Below, piece after piece: positions 25,276 through 34,632 of a DNA stretch of 64,000 bases. This DNA is from Phycisphaerales bacterium. Its GTDB lineage: Bacteria > Planctomycetota > Phycisphaerae > UBA1845. Numbering within the stretch: the stretch's first letter is position 1; each line of letters opens with the position of its first letter. The translations under genes were made by a program, and so were the position numbers. The DNA is taken from positions 1-64,000 of the forward strand of contig JABFSN010000074.1 in the NCBI GenBank assembly GCA_013140575.1, written 5' to 3'. Below the pieces are notes generated by a model. That model made no database searches. It was not told the origin of the DNA and saw only the letters and a list, made by a program, of their open reading frames with translations.

Positions 25276-27657
25276 CTATACGATCTGCGCCGCCAGAAAA
25301 TCCGCCATCGCGTGCAGGAATCGATCAACGGTCGATCGGTAACTGAACCGTTCGAGCACGACCCGCCGCATGCGTTCGGTGATGTCGCGCCGTTCGTCGT
25401 CGTGGTTCAGGAAATGTTCGACCCGCCGTTCGAATTCGTCGGCCGAATTGAATTGAATCGCATCCAGATCGTGAAACACGTCGCCGGCGTGGTCCACCTC
25501 GGCGCAATGCCGCAGGTAGGCCAGCGCGTCGCGGCCATGGTGTTTCGCCGGGCGCAGCCAGTCGCCGAGGTATTCAGTCAACAGCCGCCGCAACGATACA
25601 TCGTCGTTCGCCACTAGCGCCGCCGAATCGCGGATGCCCAACTCGTCGATTCGTGCCATCAGTTGCCGTAGCGTCACCGCCGATCCCTCGTGCGTCGAGC
25701 GCGCCAGGAAAAACCCACCGCACGCCAACCCATCCAACGCCCGCTGATGGATCATCCCGGCGGGCATCAGTTGCAGGTTGATCCGGCTGGCCCGATTCAG
25801 ACACGACAGTTCGTGTCCGTTTTCGACCGGACCGGCCGCGAACGCGGACAGCGTCGGATGGCGGTCCCAACCGTTGCCGTAAATGCGGAAGGAACGACCG
25901 GTTCGACGCGCCCAATCCGCGACCCATCGCAGCGCTTCGTGGCGGAATACGCGGTCCCCCAACCGCCATAAATACCATTCCAGCAACCAGTTGCGCATTT
26001 CCGGATCGCGGATTTCCAGTTTGCACCGGCGGCAGGCCTCGCCCAGCACCTCGGCCGTCAGGACGCCCAACGACACGTGCGGTCGGTTGGGCCAATCCGG
26101 CAGGATCGCGTGCATGGCGTCCATCATCCGAACTGCGTCGGGGTTTTTCTGCAGCGTGCGCTGTTCGAGATGGAATTCGTCGGCCGTCCGCGACGCGTGA
26201 CTGACGTAGGAAACGTCGCAGCCGTATCGTTCGCGTTCCGCGTCGGTCAACGGCTGTTCGGCGAACCGGTCGGCCCTCGTCGGAATCGCGCAGGTCAGGT
26301 ATTGCCCCGGGTCGTATCGCATTTCGACCCACCGGGCCCGTGAACAGCCGACCAGAAAATCGTGACGGGCGACGCCGTCCAGATTCTGCCGCGTGAAAAC
26401 CTGCGGCAGGCAATCCTGGTCCCACGTCAGCACCGGCAGGTTTCGCGGTAACACGTTCCTGAATTCCGGCCGCACGTGATCGAACACAAAAAACAGATCG
26501 GGGTCTAGTGATTGAATCGCATGGTGATAGGTCAGCGGACCGGTAATGGCGTGATCCGTCGATTCGGTCAGGACCTCGCAACGGTGGCCGAGCGCGTGCA
26601 ACGCATCGCGAACGTCGCGCATTGAGTATTGCAGGAACGTGGTGTGCGTGCTGACGGCCGCCAGAATGCGCAACGGTGGCCCGCCGCCCGACAACGCATC
26701 ACGAAATCGCCGCGCCCGGTACGCGACGTCGCGGGCGTCGTACCGGGCGTTCAATTCGAGAGCGGACGCGGTCACCGCGTCGTTTCGACGTTGCCCGGCC
26801 CGTTCGACGACGACGAGCGCGGGTTCGTGTTCGCCCGCGCGGCATTGTCCCATCGCAAACGCCCGCGTCGGGAACGGCAGGTCCGGATCCCCGTCCCAAG
26901 CCTGTTCCAGTTGCGTTTTCCATTCCGGCCCGACAAATAGACGCACCCGCTCGTCCGACAGCAACGCGTACCAGTCGTGCAGGTGTAACGCGAGCGCCAG
27001 AACGGCCGGTTCCGGCTCGATGACGAACAGCGCACACGAATACCCGTGAAACGTATCGAGCGTTCGTTGATGGATGCGCGCAAACAAGTGTCCCAGCGCG
27101 ACGCCGTCGAACAGGTAGGGCCCGGGCGTCAACTGTTGAACGTCGTCGGGAAACGCCTGCCGTTCGGCCGATCCTGGGTGGTCGCCGAAATAGGGTATCC
27201 ATCGCCACCGCCACGCGTCGTCGTGCGCCCGCACGTGATGCCGCCCGGCCGCGTCACGAAACAACTGATATCGTCGTCCGTCGCGCCGCCACGCATCGCG
27301 AATGACGCCGCAGTCCAATCCCCGGTCGTTCATTACCGCCAGGTTGGCCTCGAACTGATGGTGATACACCGACCAGGCGATTCGACCGATTGAAACCGAG
27401 GCGAGTTCCTGACGGAGCGCAACCAACGCGGATTCGGCCCGACGGTCACCGTCGGAGTTCACGTCGGCCAGAAGTTCGTTAGCCGGTCCGCCCAATCCCA
27501 ACCGGACGTATTCCCGCACGGCCGCCAGCCGCATCTGGTGGTCCGCCGGCGATACGTCGAGATAGCGGGCGGCCCGATCCAGAAACCCGTAGGGGTCGCG
27601 GGATTCAAGGCAGCGCAACAATTCCGAACGGTCCGTGTCGAGGGTCAGCGTGGTCAC
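25276..27657 (-). CDS. Large CgeB-like glycosyltransferase (793 aa)
   Basis: A large sugar transferase. Residues 1-330 are an N-terminal region of unknown fold with short helical repeats near the start. The GT-B-like part begins at about 335 (LRILAAVSTHTTFLQYSMRD) and continues with DLFFVFDHVRPEF and VLTWDQDCLPQVF. It ends in a GT1-type domain: FRIYGNGWDRHPTLSAFAAG, ASRINLQLMPAGMIHQRALDGLACGGFFLAR. It resembles the gene at 20148-21596 in its C-terminal plan. The start codon is GTG. It probably modifies a surface polymer or glycoprotein; donor unknown. Confidence 0.78.
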   Translation of the reverse strand: MTTLTLDTDRSELLRCLESRDPYGFLDRAARYLDVSPADHQMRLAAVREYVRLGLGGPANELLADVNSDGDRRAESALVALRQELASVSIGRIAWSVYHHQFEANLAVMNDRGLDCGVIRDAWRRDGRRYQLFRDAAGRHHVRAHDDAWRWRWIPYFGDHPGSAERQAFPDDVQQLTPGPYLFDGVALGHLFARIHQRTLDTFHGYSCALFVIEPEPAVLALALHLHDWYALLSDERVRLFVGPEWKTQLEQAWDGDPDLPFPTRAFAMGQCRAGEHEPALVVVERAGQRRNDAVTASALELNARYDARDVAYRARRFRDALSGGGPPLRILAAVSTHTTFLQYSMRDVRDALHALGHRCEVLTESTDHAITGPLTYHHAIQSLDPDLFFVFDHVRPEFRNVLPRNLPVLTWDQDCLPQVFTRQNLDGVARHDFLVGCSRARWVEMRYDPGQYLTCAIPTRADRFAEQPLTDAERERYGCDVSYVSHASRTADEFHLEQRTLQKNPDAVRMMDAMHAILPDWPNRPHVSLGVLTAEVLGEACRRCKLEIRDPEMRNWLLEWYLWRLGDRVFRHEALRWVADWARRTGRSFRIYGNGWDRHPTLSAFAAGPVENGHELSCLNRASRINLQLMPAGMIHQRALDGLACGGFFLARSTHEGSAVTLRQLMARIDELGIRDSAALVANDDVSLRRLLTEYLGDWLRPAKHHGRDALAYLRHCAEVDHAGDVFHDLDAIQFNSADEFERRVEHFLNHDDERRDITERMRRVVLERFSYRSTVDRFLHAMADFLAAQIV

Positions 27658-27905
27658 GTTTCGATTCGTCGCCTGCCAAGTCGTTCCGCGTCGGGCGGCC
27701 CCGACGTCTCGACGGTCCTATCGGTGAACGGTCTGTCGAATCTTGTCCCAGTTTGTCCACCGCGCGGGATACCCCGGCTCCCCGCGGTCGGCGGTCATGT
27801 TTTCCATGGTCCCGGGGCGGATTGAATCCGTGACAACCACCATCAAAAGGAATACAAATTGCGGTGCGTCCGACCCGCGGCGGGTTGGCCGCGGAGGCGA
27901 TTGCC

Positions 27906-28085
27906 ATGATGATTCCGTTGAACGGTGGGTTGATGCAGGCGCCGGTGATGGTGGCCCAAATCCTGCAAGATGTCGATGGATTCCTGACCGGACCGCAGGT
28001 TTTCCAAGCGGTCGCCGAACTGCTGCTGGCCGTCCTGACCAGCCTGTTGTACCTGATTTTCCCGAGCCTGCGCGGGGGGGCCTGA
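27906..28085 (+). CDS. Small hydrophobic protein of unknown function (59 aa)
   Basis: A 59-residue protein beginning with two methionines after GGAGG at an 8-nt spacing, one of the better ribosome sites in the region. The C-terminal half (FQAVAELLLAVLTSLLYLIF) is one hydrophobic helix. The N-terminal half (MIPLNGGLMQAPVMVAQIL) is mildly amphipathic. I recognise no family. It could be a membrane peptide. It resembles the small lipoprotein at 9016-9186 only in size and in ending with a hydrophobic helix. Confidence 0.5.
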   Translation: MMIPLNGGLMQAPVMVAQILQDVDGFLTGPQVFQAVAELLLAVLTSLLYLIFPSLRGGA

Positions 28086-28123
28086 CCGTCGGCGACGGCG
28101 TTTGGCCGAATTGCGGCACCGGC

Positions 28124-28151
28124 TTGACGGGTTGGGCCGATGTGCTATGGT
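28124..28151 (+). promoter_or_regulatory. Putative promoter for thrS-infC
   Basis: TTGACG at 28124-28129, 16-bp spacer, TATGGT at 28146-28151. It leaves a leader of about 210 nt before the thrS start. I saw no T-box elements in that leader. Confidence 0.45.
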
Positions 28152-28369
28152 GGGGCGTGGGAATGGGTGGCGCTTGCCGCGGCGAGGCGGCCGTATCAAT
28201 TTGATTCGTCGTCCCCGTAACGGTTCGAGGTCCATGACGCGTCGCACTCGTTAGCCCCATGATGACCGCACGGTATCGTACCGGGTCGCTGGCTGACGCG
28301 CGTTGGATGTCGCGCCGTTTCTTGCGTTTTACGATCAGTCGCTAGCCCGGCAAGGCAGGAGCCGTTTTT

Positions 28370-30568
28370 CTGAAAGTCACGCTTCCGGACGGTACGGTGT
28401 TGCAGGTCGAGGACGGCGCCACCACGCTCGACGTGGCCCGTCGCATCGGCGCTGGCTTGGCGCGGGCCGCGGTCGCCGGCCGGTTTACGGTCAACGGCCA
28501 CGCCGAAATCGTCGATCTGAATCGCCCGTTGCCCGGCGACGGAAAATTGAACATTCTGACCCGGTCGGATGACGATCCCGACAGCCTGCACGTCCTGCGG
28601 CACAGCGCCGCCCACGTGATGGCCGAGGCCGTCTGCAGACTGTACCCCGCCGCCAAACTGGTTTACGGGCCGCCGGTCGAGGACGGATTCTATTACGACA
28701 TCGATCTGGACCAGTCCATTTCGACCGATGCGTTCGCGCGCATCGAGACCGAAATGAAACGCATCGTGGAGGCCGACCGACCGTTCACGCGCTACGAGCT
28801 GCCGCGCGGCGATGCGATGCGAAAGCTCGAAACCGAGAACAATCGCTACAAGGTGGACAACGCCAATCGCGCCGAGGGCGATTTGTTGAGCTTTTACGTC
28901 ACCGGGGACACGCCCGGGGCGTTTTTTGAAGACTTGTGCCGCGGCCCGCACGTGCCGTCGACGGGCGTGATCGGGGCGTTCAAGATTCGGCAGGTGAGCG
29001 CCGCCTACTACCGCGGCGACGTCAACGAAAAGTCGTTGCAGCGCGTGTACGGCACGGCGTTTTTCAAGAAAAAAAGCCTCGACGACCATCTGGAACGGAT
29101 GGAACAGGCCCGGCAGCGCGACCACCGGGTGATCGGCCGCGATCTGGACCTGTTCGTCATCGACGACATGGTCGGCCCGGGAGTGATCCTGTGGATGCCC
29201 AACGGAGCCATCGTTCGGACCGAGCTGCAGAACTACCTGACCGGCGAGATGTTGAAGCTGGGTTATCAACTGGTCTACACGCCGCACATCGGACGGTTGA
29301 AACTGTATCGCACCAGCGGTCATTTCCCCTATTACAAGGATTCCCAGTTCCCCGCGATGTACGAATCCGATCGGGCGCGGGTGTTGAACGAAGTCTGGGA
29401 GGCCTGCGTCGCCCGCGGCGATGCGGACGGATTCAGCGACGCCGAACAATGCGCGTTGGCCGAACTGGAACGGATCGACAAGCCATTCGCGGCACGGCTG
29501 ATCGGCGAGAAGAAGTATCAACCGGGCCCGGGAACCGGGGCGCACAATCGCCGCGTCATCGAGGATTGCCTGGAAGAGGGCGACGGCTTCCTGCTGAGGC
29601 CGATGAATTGCCCGCACCACATCCGCATTTACGCCGCCCGTCCGCGCAGCTATCGCGACCTGCCGTTCCGCGTGGCCGAGTACGGCACGGTGTATCGCTA
29701 CGAACAAAGCGGCGAACTGAACGGCATGACGCGCGTGCGCGGGTTCACGCAGGACGACGCCCACCTTTTCTGCACGGAAGACCAACTGGCCGAGGAGTTG
29801 CTGACCACCGTGCGCCTGACGCGGCAAGTCCTGGAAGTGCTGGAATTGAAGGACTACCGGGTGCGCGTGGGCCTGCGTGACCCCAACAGCGACAAGTACG
29901 TCGGTTCCGGCGAAAACTGGGAGCGAGCTGAAGAAGCCGTCCGCCGGGCCGCCCGTGAAAGCGGCGTTCCATTTACCGAGGAAGTCGGCGAGGCCGCGTT
30001 CTACGGGCCGAAGATCGACTTCATCGTCAAGGACTGTATCGGGCGAAGCTGGCAGTTGGGCACGGTGCAGGCCGACTACAACGTGCCCGAGCGTTTCGAC
30101 CTGACCTACACGGGCGCGGACAATCGAGCCCATCGCCCGGTGATGGTCCACCGCGCCCCGTTCGGAAGCATGGAGCGTTTCGTCGGCATTCTGATCGAGC
30201 ATTTCGCGGGGGCGTTCCCGATGTGGCTGGCGCCCGTGCAGGTGGGCGTGCTGTCCATCAGCGAAAAGATCGCGGACTACGCGGAGAAGGTGTGCGTTGC
30301 GCTGAAAGCCGCCGGCCTGCGAACGGAATGGGACGATTCCGCGGAGAAGATCGGTCCCAAGAAGCATCGCATGCGGGCGCGGAAGATCCCCTATCTGCTG
30401 GTGGTCGGCGAGAATGAGGCTGCCGCGGGCACGGTGAACGTCAACAACCGCGACGGGAAGATGCTGGGGGATTTGCCCATCGACGAGTTCATCGATGAAT
30501 GCAAGCAGGAGATCGAATCGAAAGGGCGGCGGCCGGCGCGGATCGTCCGGTCGACCGCGGACGCATAA
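28370..30568 (+). CDS. thrS: Threonyl-tRNA synthetase, probable CTG start (732 aa)
   Basis: Charges tRNA-Thr. The TGS domain occupies residues 1-65, the editing domain has HSAAH and CRGPHVPSTG, and the class II core has LLRPMNCPHH and HRAPFGSMERF. The anticodon domain begins at PVQVGVLSISEK. The TGS domain begins KVTLPDGTVLQVEDG, and its first strand is encoded upstream of the first GTG (28397). Between the preceding in-frame TAG and that GTG the only plausible start is CTG 28370, with AGGAG 8 nt upstream. An insertion of about 70 residues (roughly 335-404) interrupts the core before the zinc-ligand MNCPHH block, making the protein longer than the E. coli enzyme (642 aa). infC follows after 26 nt. 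Confidence 0.95.
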   Translation: MKVTLPDGTVLQVEDGATTLDVARRIGAGLARAAVAGRFTVNGHAEIVDLNRPLPGDGKLNILTRSDDDPDSLHVLRHSAAHVMAEAVCRLYPAAKLVYGPPVEDGFYYDIDLDQSISTDAFARIETEMKRIVEADRPFTRYELPRGDAMRKLETENNRYKVDNANRAEGDLLSFYVTGDTPGAFFEDLCRGPHVPSTGVIGAFKIRQVSAAYYRGDVNEKSLQRVYGTAFFKKKSLDDHLERMEQARQRDHRVIGRDLDLFVIDDMVGPGVILWMPNGAIVRTELQNYLTGEMLKLGYQLVYTPHIGRLKLYRTSGHFPYYKDSQFPAMYESDRARVLNEVWEACVARGDADGFSDAEQCALAELERIDKPFAARLIGEKKYQPGPGTGAHNRRVIEDCLEEGDGFLLRPMNCPHHIRIYAARPRSYRDLPFRVAEYGTVYRYEQSGELNGMTRVRGFTQDDAHLFCTEDQLAEELLTTVRLTRQVLEVLELKDYRVRVGLRDPNSDKYVGSGENWERAEEAVRRAARESGVPFTEEVGEAAFYGPKIDFIVKDCIGRSWQLGTVQADYNVPERFDLTYTGADNRAHRPVMVHRAPFGSMERFVGILIEHFAGAFPMWLAPVQVGVLSISEKIADYAEKVCVALKAAGLRTEWDDSAEKIGPKKHRMRARKIPYLLVVGENEAAAGTVNVNNRDGKMLGDLPIDEFIDECKQEIESKGRRPARIVRSTADA

Positions 30569-30594
30569 ACGGTTTTTTTGGAGGCACGACGGCC

Positions 30595-31101
30595 ATCGCC
30601 AAGCTAACGCGAATCAACGAGCAAATCCGTATCAGCCCGGTACGCTTGATCGACCACGAGGGAAATCAGCGGGGCGTTGTTCCCACCGCTGAAGCACAGG
30701 GCATGGCCCGTGAAGCCGGGCTGGACCTGGTGGAGGTCTCGCCCAACGAACGTCCGCCGGTCTGCCGTATCATGGACTACGGCAAGCACAAATATGATCA
30801 AAAGAAGCGACAGAAACAGCAGCATCATCACGAAAACGTCATGAAGGAAATCCGTCTGCGTCCCAAGACGGACGATCACGATCGCAAGATCAAGATCGAC
30901 AAGGCGTCCGAATTCGTGAAGGCCGGGCACAAGGTGCAGTTCACCATGCTGTTTCGCGGACGCGAACGGGCGCATCAGGATTTGGCGATGTTGTCGTTTA
31001 ATGAAATCCTGGTGTTTTTCGGCGAAGCGGTGAAAGTTGAGCGTCCCGTCAAGATGGAAGGTCGGCGCATGACCATGGTGGTCGCGCCTGCCAAGAAATG
31101 A
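30595..31101 (+). CDS. infC: Translation initiation factor IF-3, ATC start (168 aa)
   Basis: Binds the 30S subunit and checks start codons. The N-domain (RINEQIRISPVRLIDHEGNQ), the linker (DYGKHKYDQKKRQKQQ) and the C-domain (RPKTDDHDRKIKIDKASEF and MLFRGRERAHQDLAM) are complete. No ATG, GTG or TTG precedes the conserved TRINEQIR block at the right distance. ATC at 30595 follows GGAGG at a 10-nt spacing and gives (M)AKLTRINEQ. Non-AUG starts (AUU in E. coli, AUC in Myxococcus) are known for infC and allow autoregulation. It follows thrS, the classical arrangement. Confidence 0.95.
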   Translation: MAKLTRINEQIRISPVRLIDHEGNQRGVVPTAEAQGMAREAGLDLVEVSPNERPPVCRIMDYGKHKYDQKKRQKQQHHHENVMKEIRLRPKTDDHDRKIKIDKASEFVKAGHKVQFTMLFRGRERAHQDLAMLSFNEILVFFGEAVKVERPVKMEGRRMTMVVAPAKK

Positions 31102-31173
31102 CGGCGCCGGCGGGTCTAACGGGCGTCCGGGTGCGGCCCCTACTCGCCGGGTCCAGCGACGGGTTTTGACGAG

Positions 31174-31626
31174 ATGCCGTCCGTAATGATTCGGCTGGCC
31201 GAGACCGACGAGGATCGTCGGCGATGTTTCCCGGTCATGGTTCAGTTGCGCCCGCTTCTGACGCAGCAGTCGTTTGTGGACCAGGCGGGTCGGCAATCCG
31301 CGAACGGCGGATACCGGCTGGCCATGCTGGAGGACGGCGGTCGCGTTCGTGCGGTGGCCGGTTTTCGGGTGACCGAGAACCTGTTTAGCGGTCGGCACGT
31401 GTACGTGGATGATCTGGTGACCGACGAATCGGTGCGATCGAACGGTCTCGGCGGGCAGTTGTTCGACTGGCTGGTGGAGCATGCGAAATCGGAGGGTTGC
31501 GTCCGATTCGAGCTGGATTCCGGCGTCCAGCGTGGCGGTGCTCATCGGTTTTACTTTCAAAAGAGAATGCACATTTCATCCTACCGGTTTCGGATGGAAT
31601 TGGGTTTGGACGAGTCGGCGCGATGA
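31174..31626 (+). CDS. GNAT-family N-acetyltransferase (150 aa)
   Basis: An acetyl-CoA-dependent transferase of unknown acceptor. The GNAT core is visible: beta strands YRLAMLEDGGRVRAVAGFRV and HVYVDDLVTDESVR, the acetyl-CoA loop RSNGLGGQLFDWLVEHAK (Q/R-x-x-G-x-G type) and the closing RFYFQKRMHISSYRF. The start is ATG 31174; a second ATG four codons on is possible. It follows infC by 72 bp and may be co-transcribed with it. Confidence 0.85.
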   Translation: MPSVMIRLAETDEDRRRCFPVMVQLRPLLTQQSFVDQAGRQSANGGYRLAMLEDGGRVRAVAGFRVTENLFSGRHVYVDDLVTDESVRSNGLGGQLFDWLVEHAKSEGCVRFELDSGVQRGGAHRFYFQKRMHISSYRFRMELGLDESAR

Positions 31627-32069
31627 CCGATCACCAACGGTTGTTCGGCAGGATGGCAGACAGGGCGGTTGGCATTGTGCTTCAATACCTGCCGGCCGCG
31701 AGAATGTGTTTTTCGGACGATGGTCATTTGATTGGAAATCGTGGAAATCGTCCGCGCGGTGGCCAGAATCGGACCGGAGTGTCCGAGGTTCGCTGAGATT
31801 TCCGCCTTTCGTGATGCGAAAGGATGGCGTCCGAGTTTCCGAGGTTCGGGGGTCGCAATGGCGGGTCCCACCTGCTACAATACCGGGTCGGGGTAGCGCC
31901 GCCGGCACATGGGGGGATGCGTGGGGGGTTCACGCGATATTTGGACTTCCGATTGGTCGGCGCTGCCGCGACCATCGGTTCGCGCCGCCGCGACGGTCGT
32001 TTGATCGGTCGTGGCGGTCCGGCGAGTGGGCACGCGCGGAGCGTGCGAGCGGGGGTGAGGGAGGAAGAA
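31627..32069. other. Non-coding stretch before the secreted-protein block
   Basis: No supported gene. A 57-codon open frame that overlaps the GNAT stop (ATGA at 31623) has no recognisable sequence. Visible features are a small hairpin CCTTTCG-TGAT-GCGAAAGG near 31805 and two similar TTCCGAGGTTCG/TGTCCGAGGTTCG words. A TACAAT (31876-31881) could be a -10 element, but its -35 (TCGCAA) is weak. Confidence 0.4.
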
Positions 32070-32720
32070 GTGACGAGACGAATCGGACCGCGAATGTCCG
32101 CGGCCGTTGCGGCGGTGGTGTTCGCCGGCAGCGGGGCGCGCGGCGACGGTCTGGCGAATCTGGAGTTCTCGCCGGCGGCGTCAACCGTCGGGGTGAACGA
32201 CATCTTTTCGATCGATCTGATCGCGCGCACCGTGGGCGAGAAAGAAGTTCCCATGTCGGGGATGACCGTCGTCCTCGATTGGGATCCGAGTTTTTTGCAG
32301 TTGGTGGGACTGGTCAACCGACCGGCGAGCGGTTTGAACTCGAGTTTTCCGGGTTTGCTTCAGGGCGATTTCGACCATTTGAATCAGACGTTTTTGGATG
32401 GCGATGCGCTGTATCAGGGCATCGCGCAGCTCCCGCCGCCGCCGATACCGATCGCGGTGGCGAGTCCGGACGGGCTGCTGGTGACGACGTATCGGTTTCG
32501 CGCGCTGGCGATGACGGAGTCGACCGAGATCACCATGCCCGCGATGCGGGGCATGTTCACCGAAACGGCAATCATCTCCGGAGTCATTCCGGGGTTGGAT
32601 GTGCTGGGAACGTCCGGCACGGCGAGTATTCATGTCGTGCCGGAACCCGCGTCGGCGATGCTGGTGGGAGTCGGGCTGATTGCTGCCGGCCTACGCCGCC
32701 GCCGCGCGCCACGCGGTTGA
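32070..32720 (+). CDS. Secreted cohesin-like protein with PEP-CTERM tail (216 aa)
   Basis: A signal peptide (SAAVAAVVFAGSGARGDG) is followed by a cohesin-like beta domain. It starts LANLEFSPAASTVGVNDIFS and continues with MTVVLDWDPSFLQLVGL and VTTYRFRALAMTESTEI. The C-terminal anchor is VPEPASAMLVGVGLIAAGLRRRR in outline: a PEP motif, a hydrophobic helix and a basic tail. GTG 32070 is preceded by GGGAGGAAGAA, so it is preferred to upstream ATGs. The next gene carries the same cohesin-like plan, suggesting duplication. Confidence 0.85.
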   Translation: MTRRIGPRMSAAVAAVVFAGSGARGDGLANLEFSPAASTVGVNDIFSIDLIARTVGEKEVPMSGMTVVLDWDPSFLQLVGLVNRPASGLNSSFPGLLQGDFDHLNQTFLDGDALYQGIAQLPPPPIPIAVASPDGLLVTTYRFRALAMTESTEITMPAMRGMFTETAIISGVIPGLDVLGTSGTASIHVVPEPASAMLVGVGLIAAGLRRRRAPRG

Positions 32721-32919
32721 GATCATACAGTTGTCGGGTTCGCCGTGGCCGCGCGGCGTGAACCGCGTTTGCACGAGATCGCTGTTTTGGGTAGCCCGAT
32801 GGGACAATTCCTGGCTGCCCGTCGAACATGATTGGAAAAAAGCGACCGCTGGGGGAGACGATGGTTGCCACGATGACCGGCAGCCGGAACTTGCAGGCGA
32901 TCGAGAACGGAGTGGAAAC

Positions 32920-34464
32920 ATGTTGAATCGACTATGGGGGTCGCCGTGGGTGATCGCGGCCCTGTTTCTGGGAGCGGCGTCAATGCCTGGCGCGGCGCAG
33001 GCGGATTGCGACACGAACGCGGATTGCCCGTTCGGCAACGTCTGCGACCCGAACGTGGGACCTGCGGGGACGTGCTTTCGCGGAGTGGACTTGTCGTTTT
33101 CGCCGGCATCGACCACGAAACTGGAGGGCACCCAGTTCCAGGTCAATCTGATCGCCAAGGTTGCGACGGGCGCGACGCCGATCGACCTGACCGGCCTGAC
33201 CGTAATCCTGGATTGGGATCCCACGGTGTTGCAACTGGTGGGTCTGACCCGGGCCAACGAGGGTTTCCCGTGGTTCCTCTCCGAGTTCAGCACGAGCAAG
33301 GACATCGACGGCATGAACGATTCGTTCCTGGACGGCGATGCCTACTACACGGCGCAGGGCCCGTTCCTGCCGCCGCGCCCGCAGGCGACGTTGGCGGGTC
33401 TGGTGGTCACCACCTTCATTTTCAATGTGGTCGGCGATTCCGAGGGCGGTCCGCCCACGCAGGTGGCCATGCCGCTGGACCTGGGCGGGTTCAACGACAC
33501 GAAGGTGATTCTTTTCGACGACATTATCGCGGGCGTGGACATTCTGCGTAATCACACATCGTTGTCGGTGACGGCGCAGGCCGACTGCAATAACAACGGG
33601 GTGCGGGACCTGACCGACATCGCCAACCAGTCGTCGAAAGACTGCAATCTGAACACGATTCCGGACAAGTGCGAAATCGATATGACCACGATGCCGCAAC
33701 CTCCGGGCGGGCCCTTCTTCTGCAACCCGGCCACCGACGCGTGCGACCCGGATTGCGACGGCGACGGCCGGATTGACCGGTGCCAGATCAACCAGAACAG
33801 CCCGGCGCCCGGCGGTCCGTGGTATTGCAACCCGTCGGCGTCGTTGTGCGACGCGGACTGCAACGTCAACGGCATCGTGGATGCATGCGAATCGGACTGC
33901 GATTGCAACCTGATCGACGACGCCTGCGATTTGAGTTGCGGAATGTCGGGCGGCCCGTGCGATGTGCCGGGTTGCGGCACGGGTGTGGACCGGCAGAATT
34001 GCGGCTTCGTGGGGCGACTGGACGATTGCGAAGTCGACTGCCACCAATCGGGTCAACCGGGATTCGGCACGCCCGACGCGTGCGATATTTTCGACGGCAT
34101 CGTGCTGGACGTGAACCCGACCAATGGAATCCCCGACGAATGCGAGTTCCTGTCCTGCTCGTCGCACGATGATTGCGACGATGAAAACGTGTGCACGCAC
34201 GATGCCTGCAACATCGGGAATGGGACCTGTCAGGAGAACCTGCAGCGCAAATACGGCGACGTCAATTTCGATCAGACGATCGATATTTTCGACATCTTGT
34301 GCGTGCTGGACGGCTTCGCCGGGGTCTACATCGTGTGCAGCCGCAGCAACGTGGACCTCGCACCGTGTCCGCAAGACCAGGTCATCGACGTTTTCGACAT
34401 TCTGGGGGTGCTGGATGCATTCGCGGGGCTGAACGCGTGCAGCTGTACGCTCGGGCCGCCGTAG
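32920..34464 (+). CDS. Secreted cohesin-like protein with dockerin-like C-terminus (514 aa)
   Basis: The signal peptide (VIAALFLGAASMPGAAQA) is followed by a cysteine-bearing start (DCDTNADCPFGNVCD) and a cohesin-like domain (LTVILDWDPTVLQLVGL, VVTTFIFNVVGDSE). That domain parallels the one in the preceding gene. Next is a cysteine- and aspartate-rich region with D-x-D-G type loops (DCDGDGRIDRCQIN, DCNVNGIVDACE). The end has two dockerin-like EF-hand loops (GDVNFDQTIDIFDILCVLDG and DQVIDVFDILGVLDAFAG). ATG 32920 is preceded by GGAGTGG. A calcium-binding surface protein is likely; the partner is unknown. Confidence 0.82.
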   Translation: MLNRLWGSPWVIAALFLGAASMPGAAQADCDTNADCPFGNVCDPNVGPAGTCFRGVDLSFSPASTTKLEGTQFQVNLIAKVATGATPIDLTGLTVILDWDPTVLQLVGLTRANEGFPWFLSEFSTSKDIDGMNDSFLDGDAYYTAQGPFLPPRPQATLAGLVVTTFIFNVVGDSEGGPPTQVAMPLDLGGFNDTKVILFDDIIAGVDILRNHTSLSVTAQADCNNNGVRDLTDIANQSSKDCNLNTIPDKCEIDMTTMPQPPGGPFFCNPATDACDPDCDGDGRIDRCQINQNSPAPGGPWYCNPSASLCDADCNVNGIVDACESDCDCNLIDDACDLSCGMSGGPCDVPGCGTGVDRQNCGFVGRLDDCEVDCHQSGQPGFGTPDACDIFDGIVLDVNPTNGIPDECEFLSCSSHDDCDDENVCTHDACNIGNGTCQENLQRKYGDVNFDQTIDIFDILCVLDGFAGVYIVCSRSNVDLAPCPQDQVIDVFDILGVLDAFAGLNACSCTLGPP

Positions 34465-34499
34465 CGGAGTGGCACGCCTGAATTCCGGTTTCGGACTAC

Positions 34500-34525
34500 A
34501 CGGACAACGGTACGCCGTTGTCCGT
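34500..34525. repeat. Hairpin ACGGACAACGG-TACG-CCGTTGTCCGT
   Basis: Perfect 11-bp arms. The word GGACAACGGTACG inside it also occurs, reverse-complemented, in the right arm of the foldback element at 62026-62217. Confidence 0.75.
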
Positions 34526-34632
34526 GTCGTGGGGGGCCGATGGACGGGGCGCCGTGTCTGCCGGCGGGTTGAAGACACCGGCTTGCCAACGCGCCGGCCG
34601 GCGCCAGTCTTGCGATGCAACGGGTGGGAGTT

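Noticed and set aside
28152..28369. T-box riboswitch in the thrS leader
   Set aside because: I saw no T-box consensus or specifier-loop arrangement.
28196..30367. A 723-codon minus-strand frame opposite thrS
   Set aside because: Shadow of thrS; no domain.
31623..31796. A 57-codon frame overlapping the GNAT stop by ATGA
   Set aside because: No recognisable sequence; the overlap alone is weak evidence.
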